Source: an uncultured Planctomycetaceae bacterium
GTDB taxonomy: Bacteria > Planctomycetota > Planctomycetia > Planctomycetales > Planctomycetaceae
Reading direction: 5' to 3'
Length of the DNA: 13,013 nucleotides
Assembly: GCA_903823545.1 (NCBI GenBank)
Contig: CAIJTL010001079.1
Span: 1-13,013 of the forward strand
Shown here piece by piece: positions 6,652-13,013 of the stretch. A program made the position numbers and the translations under genes. Below the pieces are notes generated by a model, which saw only the letters and a list, made by a program, of their open reading frames with translations, did not search any database and had not been told where the DNA came from. Numbering within the stretch: position 1 is the first letter of the stretch; each line of letters starts with the position of its first letter.

Positions 6652-7368
6652 ATGCCCAGCATGATGGATCACCTCGTCGAGAATCTGAATCGAGTTCACA
6701 CCGAAATCGCCGATGCCTGCCGACGTGCTGGTCGCTCGCCAGATTCGGTCAAGCTAGTGGCGGTCACGAAATATGCCGAGCTGGCTGATGTGAGGCGATT
6801 AGTTGAACTCGGCACCGTCGACTTGGGTGAAAGTCGTCCACAACAACTCACTGAGCGAGCCGGCCAGCTTCCCGCAGGAGTTCAATGGCATTTCATTGGT
6901 CACTTGCAGCGAAACAAGGTGAAGCCCGTTCTGTCTCATGCTGCGTTGATTCACTCCGTGGACAGCTTACGACTGTTGGAGCGGATCTCTTCGGTTGCTG
7001 CTGAAATGTCTTTGCGGCCGCGAGTGCTCTTGGAGGTTAATGTCTCTGGCGAGGCGTCGAAGGATGGCATTTCGATGGAAGAGCTACGATCCCAGTGGAA
7101 CGTCTTCCAAAGTGTGCCGAACATCGAGATCGTCGGCCTGATGACGATGGCTCCATTGGCAGATGACCCCGAAACCGCTCGGCCAGTCTTTCGGCAATTG
7201 CGACTACTCAAAGACGAACTTACCGCCCAATCGCTGCCGCATGTGAAGCTGACCGAACTCTCGATGGGCATGAGCGGCGACTTCATCGTTGCCATTGAAG
7301 AGGGGGCAACTCTGGTTCGCATCGGCAGCCGACTGTTCGCGACGCCGTCGCCACCAACTTCGCCGTAG
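6652..7368 (+). CDS. yggS: YggS/PLPBP-family pyridoxal 5'-phosphate homeostasis protein
   Basis: A 238-residue protein of the usual size (about 230-250). Members bind PLP on a TIM-barrel like alanine racemase domain 1, have no firmly known enzymatic activity, and help keep vitamin B6 and amino/keto acid pools balanced in the cytoplasm. Family marks are L-V-A-V-T-K40 (the PLP lysine), [44 protein letters not shown], and the phosphate-binding end L-S-M-G-M-S-G-D-F with [11 protein letters not shown]. The G-E-N seen in most members reads G-E-S here. Three close in-frame ATGs (6652, 6661, 6664) are possible starts and none has a clear ribosome site; 6652 is taken as the longest sensible one. It stands alone, between two leftward genes, not in the cell-division or proC cluster it often joins elsewhere. 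Confidence 0.95.
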   Translation: MPSMMDHLVENLNRVHTEIADACRRAGRSPDSVKLVAVTKYAELADVRRLVELGTVDLGESRPQQLTERAGQLPAGVQWHFIGHLQRNKVKPVLSHAALIHSVDSLRLLERISSVAAEMSLRPRVLLEVNVSGEASKDGISMEELRSQWNVFQSVPNIEIVGLMTMAPLADDPETARPVFRQLRLLKDELTAQSLPHVKLTELSMGMSGDFIVAIEEGATLVRIGSRLFATPSPPTSP

Positions 7369-7417
7369 AAACAAGCTCCCCGCTTGCTACGACGTTGAGT
7401 TTGCGTAACGAACTAAC

Positions 7418-10400
7418 TCACTCCGTCATTTCCCAAAGTTGTAAAACCTTGTGATAGCCACACGTCAGCAGAAACTTTCCGTCGGCTGACAGAGCGACGG
7501 TTTGCGCGGCGATCGTGTCGATCGGCCATTGGTCGATGATTTGGTTCTTCTCGGTATCCCAAACGACGACCTGCTTATTTGTTTGATCGGCGACTGCGAC
7601 TCGTTTGCCGTTCTCTGACATCGCGAAACTGTTGCCGCTGGGTGCTGGTCGAACGGCGATGTTCGTTGGCTTGGTCGGTTCGTTCAATGAGATCACGTCG
7701 AGGCTGGAATGCGCTTTCACGAAAACACCTCGGCGACTTTCGGCAGTCAAGCGAGCGTAGTAATAACCACCTCCGCCGGGTGCTAACGGTTCAGTCTTCA
7801 TCAGCTTGCCGGTACTGGCTTCGTAGTGGAACAATTCTTGGCTGTCTGTGGCAATCAACGTCTTGTCGTCATCGGACAGCATGACCGCTTTTGTGTTCCC
7901 ACGCTGAGGTTGCCATTCCTTCAACAGCTCACCCGAAGTCAAATCCCAACCTTGGAAGCGAATGAAGAGAAAGCCGAAATAGGCTCGGCGATTGTCTCCA
8001 GAGAAGGCCATGCAGCTCGGTGCAAAGCGATCGATCTTCGGTTGTAAGACGATTTTCTGCGTCTCCAAATTCCAGACGCACGCTTCCGTCAATGTGCTTC
8101 CACCAGCCAGCTTGCCATCAGCAGAGATATTGAGAAATTGAGTGTTCTGCTTCAGTCCTTCGAGCTTGCCGATCGGCTCTTCCTGTGTTGCGTCGAAGAC
8201 CAGTACCGGCCCTTCAGTTGTTGAAACGAGCGCCCGTTTTCCATCCGGCGTCAGTTGCACCGCTTGAACGATGGGTGTCGTGATCGGAGCAAATCGGCGA
8301 ACGAGTTTTGCTTTGCGTGGCTTGGCCAGCTTGTCGAGTTCTTCGGCGGCTTTCTGTGTTTGTTGATTGCGAACCGAGGCCATTTGCGCTTCGCTCGCTT
8401 TCCGCTCCTCAGCGATGATTTGGGGATCGGTGTAGATGAACTGCATCTCAAACGGGACGCGGATCGTGGCGTTGTCGATGTTGCGTGCGAGTTCAAGCTT
8501 CAGTTCCGTTGAGAAGGGGACACTCTGTTTCGCGTTGAACTTCCAAGTCCCTTCTCCTTTCAAATGGAGATACGGTGCAGCCGCGTTGTCGAGCGTTTTG
8601 ATCTCATAGGTTTTCTTGATCGGCACGACGTCGGCGATTGGCTGGCCCATGACAAAGGTCGTCGTCTCTTCTGCGGGGTAAACAGTCTCTTTGGAAGCGT
8701 TACCGATCGGTGGCCCAAACGGACGCCGGATGCCGCGACCACGCAGGCGTGCCAACGGATCATTCGGGTCTTGCTCAATGCGAGTAATACTCGTCTGAGA
8801 CTTGCGACCCCACGTTGCTTGTCCGCCAGCGTTCAAAGGAGCGATCGCAACAAGTCCAGCCGGTCCCATCAGCATCGGCAACTGTTCTTCGCCGGTCATG
8901 CTGACGACCTCGCCGAATTCATCAATCGTGATGAGTCCCGTTCCTCGACCGCTGGTTGGGAACGACATTCGGAAGAAGCGACCGGCCACTGGTCGTTGAG
9001 TCGTTGAGAACGAGGCTTCGTAAGCGAGCGTTGTTCGATTGGCACTCGCGCCGGCCGTGACATGAACTAGCGCCACGGCGGGACTCACTTTTTGAGCGAG
9101 TGCCGGGCCTTCCAGTTTTTGCAGAGCAGTTCCTGGTGCGAAGCGAGCGCCCGCCCGTTCCAACAACACTTTGACATCGTTGATCGGTCGTCCGAATCCA
9201 ACCGTCGAGACCACATCACCAGTCAGCTTGGCGCTCGCCACGCCGATCACGTCACCGAATTCGTTGACGAGTGGACCGCCGCTGTTGCCCGGGTTGATGG
9301 CCGCATCGACTTGAAAGATGCGACTCCCCGCTTCTTGATTCAGACCAGAGACAGAGCCAGAAGTCACTTTCAAATTGTTTCCGAGTACGTCGGACAACGG
9401 GAATCCAAACGCTCGAACCGATTGCCCCAACTGTACGGAGTTGGAATCCGACAGCGCGATCGGCGACAAGTTCTGTGCATTGATCTTGATGACAGCCACA
9501 TCGTGAGCCGCGTCACTCGCGATGACTAGAGCCGGATACTTTTGGTTGCCTAGGTGAACTTCGAGAGACTTGGCCCCCTCAACGACGTGCGCGCAAGTCA
9601 CGAGATATCCGTCGGCGGAAACGACGAATGCGGTGCCAGTTCCTTTTTGACGAAACTCAATCGTCGGTCCCGCAGGCTTGTTTGACACTCGATAAATGCA
9701 AACGCCGGTGGTCCGTTCAACGACATCGCCAAGATTGGCTTCGATCGTGAATTTGTACGGATACTCGCGATTTGGCTCCCACTTGTAACGCAGAGCATTG
9801 CCCACATTGGCAGCCACCACTGGTGCGGCAGGTTGATTGGGTGCCGATGGAGCCGGGGCCGGTTGAGTCTGAGTAGGCTGCGCGGGTATCGGGTTCGCAG
9901 GTTGAGGTTGTGAAGGAACAGCGGGAGTGGCCGGAACCGATGTTGGAGGTACTGTGGTCGCGGGAACATTCGAATTTGAGGCGACCTCATTCGCGTCGGG
10001 TGCGACACTTGCTGGCATTACGTTTGGGTTGGGCAGAGTGGGTGGAACTTGTGGGTTTGCTCCGTTTGCCAATTGCTGTTGTTGTGGTGCGACCGGGTCA
10101 GGTGCGGCAACGTTGGGTGCGTTGCCACCGCGATTGAACATCACGATCACAATGGCCGCGACAAACATCACCGCCCCGCCGATTCCTACGGCGAAACCGA
10201 TCGGAAACGAAGGCTCCGATTTCCGACGTGGTGCGGGGTTCTTTCTCGAGCGGCGCGGGCGATCTTCAATGTCGAACGTCTCATCGTCGTGATCGTCGAC
10301 TTGATACTCATCGTCAAACAGTTCATCGTCTTCAACGACCTTACGCCGTTTTGCTGGAGCGGCACTCGGCGTTGTCAGCTTCAACGGTTCACCACATGCA

Positions 10401-10480
10401 GGGCAATTGACCGTCGTCTTCGTAAAGTTGTCGGGGACCTTCAACTTCTTCTCGCACGCCGGACAAACGATGAATCGCAT
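7418..10480 (-). CDS. Zinc-ribbon / single-helix membrane / trypsin-like serine protease / WD40-like protein
   Basis: A 1020-residue multidomain protein. Residues 1-30 form a zinc ribbon with C6-x2-C9 and C26-x2-C29 (C-P-A-C repeated). Residues 49-75 are strongly acidic and 75-88 strongly basic. A hydrophobic helix at about 93-115 should cross the inner membrane with the zinc ribbon inside. A Pro/Gln/Asn/Ala-rich linker runs from 118 to 222. A trypsin-like (HtrA-type) domain at about 272-445 has the full triad: H298 in T-C-A-H-V-V, D327 in A-H-D-V-A-V-I-K, and S400 in N-P-G-N-S-G-G-P. No PDZ domain is evident. Beta-rich sequence follows to about 690, then a charged helical stretch (690-722), then WD40-like repeats (730-1018) with V-W-N-L, G-W-D-L, V-W-D-T and L-W-E-M endings. 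Likely role: envelope proteolysis or stress sensing in a scaffold. It lies 45 bases after the PQQ-propeller gene, so co-transcription is likely. Domains are clear; substrate is unknown. Confidence 0.93.
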   Translation of the reverse strand: MRFIVCPACEKKLKVPDNFTKTTVNCPACGEPLKLTTPSAAPAKRRKVVEDDELFDDEYQVDDHDDETFDIEDRPRRSRKNPAPRRKSEPSFPIGFAVGIGGAVMFVAAIVIVMFNRGGNAPNVAAPDPVAPQQQQLANGANPQVPPTLPNPNVMPASVAPDANEVASNSNVPATTVPPTSVPATPAVPSQPQPANPIPAQPTQTQPAPAPSAPNQPAAPVVAANVGNALRYKWEPNREYPYKFTIEANLGDVVERTTGVCIYRVSNKPAGPTIEFRQKGTGTAFVVSADGYLVTCAHVVEGAKSLEVHLGNQKYPALVIASDAAHDVAVIKINAQNLSPIALSDSNSVQLGQSVRAFGFPLSDVLGNNLKVTSGSVSGLNQEAGSRIFQVDAAINPGNSGGPLVNEFGDVIGVASAKLTGDVVSTVGFGRPINDVKVLLERAGARFAPGTALQKLEGPALAQKVSPAVALVHVTAGASANRTTLAYEASFSTTQRPVAGRFFRMSFPTSGRGTGLITIDEFGEVVSMTGEEQLPMLMGPAGLVAIAPLNAGGQATWGRKSQTSITRIEQDPNDPLARLRGRGIRRPFGPPIGNASKETVYPAEETTTFVMGQPIADVVPIKKTYEIKTLDNAAAPYLHLKGEGTWKFNAKQSVPFSTELKLELARNIDNATIRVPFEMQFIYTDPQIIAEERKASEAQMASVRNQQTQKAAEELDKLAKPRKAKLVRRFAPITTPIVQAVQLTPDGKRALVSTTEGPVLVFDATQEEPIGKLEGLKQNTQFLNISADGKLAGGSTLTEACVWNLETQKIVLQPKIDRFAPSCMAFSGDNRRAYFGFLFIRFQGWDLTSGELLKEWQPQRGNTKAVMLSDDDKTLIATDSQELFHYEASTGKLMKTEPLAPGGGGYYYARLTAESRRGVFVKAHSSLDVISLNEPTKPTNIAVRPAPSGNSFAMSENGKRVAVADQTNKQVVVWDTEKNQIIDQWPIDTIAAQTVALSADGKFLLTCGYHKVLQLWEMTE

Positions 10481-10525
10481 ATTCCAAGTTGCTCCAGATC
10501 ATTGAAGGTCACTTCGAACCGGTGA

Positions 10526-11791
10526 TTACTTCCGCGAACCGATACACCACAGATGCTGGTGCGTGCGGATGAAGAGCTGTCCGTCGCTGGGAACGATTGA
10601 CGAATTGGATTGTTCACCCAGTAAGTTTGTGGCGACGAGTTCAAACTTAGGGCTCGCTTTGAAGACGTTGCATGCGCCTTCTTGAGTGATCGTATAGCAG
10701 AGATTGTCTGCGAGCATCACTGAAGACCAATTAACACCACCTTTGAGTCGTTCTTCCCAGATCAGTTTGCCAGTTGCCAGCTCAAAGCACTCTGCGATGC
10801 CGGGATCGTTGTGAATGTAGATGTGACCGTTGTGAATCACGCCCGATCCGATCCGCTGCTTTGTTTTTGGATGCCTCCAAATCCGTTGCTCTTTCGTGAC
10901 ATCACCGCTGCCACCCGCTTTGAGCGCGATCGACATGCCGTTGTAACCACCCATGCCGACGACGATGCCGTCCGCAAAAAGAGGTGACGTGTAAGCTAAC
11001 GCGTTGGTCCCGGTGCAGGTCCAAAATTCTTTGCCGGTCGCGGGGTCCATGCCACAGACGCGAAACGGGAAGCTGATGAGCAATTCGTTGCGGCCATGGA
11101 CCTCGCGGAAGAGCGGCGAGCTCCACGAACCGGTGTAATCCGGGTTCCCCGACTTCGCTTCGTCGGTCCCCTCTTTGTTATAGGGTTCGTCGTGATTCCA
11201 AATGGTCTCGCCCGTTTTCTTGTCGAGTGCGATCAAGAATGACCGCTCGCCGGGACCGAAGTTGAGATAACACAAATCGCCATGTAGCACCGGCGAGGCA
11301 CCGTAGCCCCAAATGTGTTTCTGAATGCCGAGGTCACGTTTCCAAAGTTCGTTGCCATCGTTGTCGTAACAAAAGATGCCCGCCGAACCGAACCAAGCCA
11401 CAACCTGCTCGCCGTCCGTCACGGCTGATGACGCGCAGTACGGGTTCGTACCGTGAGTCAGCTCTTTCTCTTTCCACTCGGTCCCCTTCTGCCACAGCAA
11501 CTTTCCCTCTTTGCGATCGAAGCACATCAATGTGCGACGTCCTTCTTTTTCAATCGCTTGAGTCACAAAGACTCGATCACCCCAAACCACCGGCGTTGAG
11601 TTCCCACGCTCCGGCAGCGCAATCTTCCAGGCCACGTTTTCAGTCGTGCTCCAAGTGGTTGGCAGCCCCTTCTCCGTGCATGTGCCGTCCCCGCGCGGCC
11701 CGCGCCAACCCGGCCAGTTTTCAGCGATCGTTGACGTCGAAAAAGTGACGGTGATGACGAGTGACCAGAAACAGCGGGTCAATTGGCGCAT
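10526..11791 (-). CDS. Secreted PQQ-type beta-propeller repeat protein
   Basis: A 421-residue protein with a signal peptide at 1-23 (hydrophobic core W-S-L-V-I-T-V-T-F, cleavage near T-I-A). The mature protein opens N-W-P-G-W-R-G-P-R-G-D-G, then L-P-T-T-W and V-A-W-K, a start typical of planctomycete exported PQQ-like proteins. Blades are marked by repeated D-x-x-x-G-x-x-x-W strands: C-F-D-R-K-E-G-K-L-L-W (90-100), C-Y-D-N-D-G-N-E-L-W (141-150), A-L-D-K-K-T-G-E-T-I-W (188-198), M-D-P-A-T-G-K-E-F-W (248-257) and F-E-L-A-T-G-K-L-I-W (336-345). These resemble BamB and quinoprotein dehydrogenase propellers, but I see no calcium/PQQ active site or haem motif, so a binding or scaffold role is more likely than catalysis. 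The ATG at 11791 is chosen over 11854 because GAGGGAG lies seven bases upstream and a signal peptide follows. It heads a probable two-gene unit with the protease/WD40 gene. Confidence 0.9.
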   Translation of the reverse strand: MRQLTRCFWSLVITVTFSTSTIAENWPGWRGPRGDGTCTEKGLPTTWSTTENVAWKIALPERGNSTPVVWGDRVFVTQAIEKEGRRTLMCFDRKEGKLLWQKGTEWKEKELTHGTNPYCASSAVTDGEQVVAWFGSAGIFCYDNDGNELWKRDLGIQKHIWGYGASPVLHGDLCYLNFGPGERSFLIALDKKTGETIWNHDEPYNKEGTDEAKSGNPDYTGSWSSPLFREVHGRNELLISFPFRVCGMDPATGKEFWTCTGTNALAYTSPLFADGIVVGMGGYNGMSIALKAGGSGDVTKEQRIWRHPKTKQRIGSGVIHNGHIYIHNDPGIAECFELATGKLIWEERLKGGVNWSSVMLADNLCYTITQEGACNVFKASPKFELVATNLLGEQSNSSIVPSDGQLFIRTHQHLWCIGSRK

Positions 11792-11798
11792 CGCAAAA

Positions 11799-11805
11799 CT
11801 CCCTC
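11799..11805 (-). promoter_or_regulatory. Ribosome binding site fixing the PQQ-propeller start
   Basis: GAGGGAG on the minus strand lies seven bases before the ATG at 11791. It decides this start over the in-frame ATG at 11854, which would put 21 polar residues before the signal peptide. Confidence 0.6.
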
Positions 11806-11995
11806 TTGCGGATTTGGTGTCGTAAGCGACCGCGAATGTTGGCGGCTCACACAAATGACAATATCGCTTTCAGCCGTGCGTTTGCGAGTCGATCAGAGGC
11901 GGGAAAGCTCAATGCGATTACGGAACACGAAGAGCAAAAGAGAACCGCGAAGCCGCTATCACTTAGCCGTGATCAATCCGCGTATCCCGCGTGTG

Positions 11996-12023
11996 TTGCC
12001 CTCTGTCAGCGATCCGTCATAGT
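11996..12023 (+). promoter_or_regulatory. Weak candidate promoter of the PhoD-like gene
   Basis: TTGCCC (11996-12001) and CATAGT (12018-12023) are 16 bases apart, each matching about four of six consensus bases. Transcription would start some 30 bases before the ATG at 12060. The rest of the 268-base divergent gap (11792-12059) shows no stronger promoter and no clear repeat. Confidence 0.25.
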
Positions 12024-12059
12024 GAGACAATTCCATCGTCCTTCCATTTGGAGCCAACC

Positions 12060-13013
12060 ATGCTGCGATTCTGTTGTGTCATTGGACTTCTTTCTCTCCT
12101 TGGGCTGACGAGTCAAGCTCAAGAACCATTGAGCCGAATCGCGTTTGGTTCGTGCGCGAAGCAAGATCAGCCGCAGCCGATTTGGGAGAGCGTGGTGGCG
12201 ATGAAACCGCAGCTCTTTCTGTTTATTGGCGACAACATATACGGCGACACTGAAGACATGGCGGTCCTCAAGCACAAGTGGGATTTGCTCGGAGCTCAAC
12301 CCGGTTATCAGAAACTCAAGCAGACCTGTCCGGTGCTCGCTACATGGGACGATCACGACTACGGAGCCAACGACGCAGGGGCCGAATTCCCAAAGAAACG
12401 CGAATCACAGCAGTTGTTCCAAGACTTCTTCGACGTTCCGAAAGACAGCCCTCGCCGCAAGCAAGAAGGGGTTTATCACGCAGAAGTCTTTGGCCCGCCC
12501 GGCAAACGAGTCCAAATCATTCTGCTGGATGCTCGATACTTTCGCGGCCCACTGAAGACCGGCTTCAAACCGGGCGAACCGGGAGACGGTTATCGAGGCA
12601 AGTACGCCCCCAACACAGATCCATCGGTGACTGTACTTGGTGACGCTCAATGGAAATGGCTCGAACAACAACTCAAGACACCGGCTGAGGTGCGAGTCCT
12701 CTGCAGCAGTTACCAATTCCTTCCTGACGAACACGGTTCAGAAGCATGGGGCAACTTTCCGCTTGAACGAAAGCGTCTGCTGAATCTGATTCGCGACACG
12801 AAAGCCAAAGGAGTCGTCGTCATCAGCGGCGATCGTCACCTCGCGGAGTTAATGCGACTACCTGCCGACTCGGCCGGCATCGGCTATCCGCTCTACGAAG
12901 TCACCTCCAGCAGCCTCAACGCCCCCAGCGGCAACTTCACCAAAGCCAACGTCCGTTTCGCCAACGAGATCAATTCGTATCGCGTCGGCCTGACTTACTT
13001 CGACACCAACTCC
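12060..13013 (+). CDS. PhoD-like metallophosphatase (alkaline phosphatase D family), partial at C-terminus
   Basis: The frame is open from the ATG at 12060 to the window end (318 codons, no stop), so the C-terminus is missing. GGAG at 12050-12053 supports the start. Residues 1-20 are a signal peptide (C-C-V-I-G-L-L-S-L-L-G-L-T-S-Q-A), so the enzyme is exported. Phosphatase D motifs appear in order: R-I-A-F-G-S-C (26-32), F-I-G-D-N-I-Y-G-D (55-63), T-W-D-D-H-D-Y-G-A-N-D (95-105, metal-binding aspartates and histidine), L-L-D-A-R-Y-F-R (155-162), S-S-Y-Q-F (216-220) and V-I-S-G-D-R-H-L-A-E-L (254-264). Relatives are Ca/Fe-dependent phosphodiesterases/monoesterases that release phosphate from organic esters or wall polymers outside the cytoplasm. 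The short N-terminus without the extra PhoD N-domain fits the smaller PhoD-like subgroup. The substrate is not readable, and no Pho-box-like repeat is evident upstream. Confidence 0.93.
   Translation, partial: MLRFCCVIGLLSLLGLTSQAQEPLSRIAFGSCAKQDQPQPIWESVVAMKPQLFLFIGDNIYGDTEDMAVLKHKWDLLGAQPGYQKLKQTCPVLATWDDHDYGANDAGAEFPKKRESQQLFQDFFDVPKDSPRRKQEGVYHAEVFGPPGKRVQIILLDARYFRGPLKTGFKPGEPGDGYRGKYAPNTDPSVTVLGDAQWKWLEQQLKTPAEVRVLCSSYQFLPDEHGSEAWGNFPLERKRLLNLIRDTKAKGVVVISGDRHLAELMRLPADSAGIGYPLYEVTSSSLNAPSGNFTKANVRFANEINSYRVGLTYFDTNS

Noticed and set aside
7372..7386. Small hairpin between yggS and the protease gene as a terminator
   Set aside because: Only five pairs around a five-base loop and no T-run on either strand, so support is too weak.
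8564..10525. Several rightward open frames opposite the protease/WD40 gene
   Set aside because: They are antisense shadows of a long gene with clear catalytic motifs and lack start signals or family features.
1..13013. Mobile elements, CRISPR arrays, defence systems, tRNA or rRNA genes
   Set aside because: I looked for transposase motifs, regularly spaced repeats, tRNA-like folds and compositional breaks and found none that could be supported.

Overview
The window is most consistent with a chromosomal segment of a planctomycete. The main evidence is a secreted protein with the planctomycete cytochrome C motif plus DUF1549/DUF1553 architecture at the left edge. Supporting evidence is a PQQ-type beta-propeller opening with the N-W-P-G-W-R-G-P-R-G-D-G signature, a zinc-ribbon/membrane/protease/WD40 hybrid, and many secreted proteins of unknown role. 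GC looks moderate throughout and I see no compositional island. There are no tRNA or rRNA genes, CRISPR arrays, transposases or phage genes.

Layout. 1-2096 (-): C-terminally cut PSCyt1/DUF1549/DUF1553 protein. 2097-2475: gene-free divergent control region with a good promoter candidate facing right. 2476-4836 (+): a tight three-gene unit made of a 53-residue two-helix membrane peptide, a monomeric sarcosine oxidase/N-methyltryptophan oxidase-type flavoprotein, and a Gfo/Idh/MocA-type NAD(P)-dependent oxidoreductase. 4837-4948: a strong stem-loop with a T-rich tail, oriented to terminate rpmA. 4949-5221 (-): ribosomal protein L27 (rpmA), alone without rplU, with its own promoter candidate and a leader that can form two mutually exclusive hairpins. 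5395-6501 (-): secreted protein of unknown function with an Ala/Lys/Pro-rich tail. 6652-7368 (+): YggS/PLPBP-type PLP-binding protein, divergent from the previous gene. 7418-10480 (-): 1020-residue zinc-ribbon, single-helix, trypsin-like protease, WD40-like protein. 10526-11791 (-): secreted PQQ-type beta-propeller protein, 45 bases upstream of the protease gene and probably co-transcribed with it. 12060-13013 (+): PhoD-like phosphatase, cut at its C-terminus by the window end.

How they work together. Only two groups look functionally linked. In the first, the flavin amine oxidase and the Gfo/Idh oxidoreductase are adjacent or overlapping on one strand and probably act on related N-substituted amino acids or their products. 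In the second, the PQQ-propeller protein and the protease/WD40 protein form a two-gene envelope unit. The remaining genes are a mixture of housekeeping (L27, YggS) and exported functions (cytochrome-like protein, PhoD).

I find no clearly new defence or mobile system. The items most worth a second look are the domain layout of the 1020-residue protease, the isolated rpmA with its alternative leader folds, and the flavoprotein/dehydrogenase pair with its small membrane partner.
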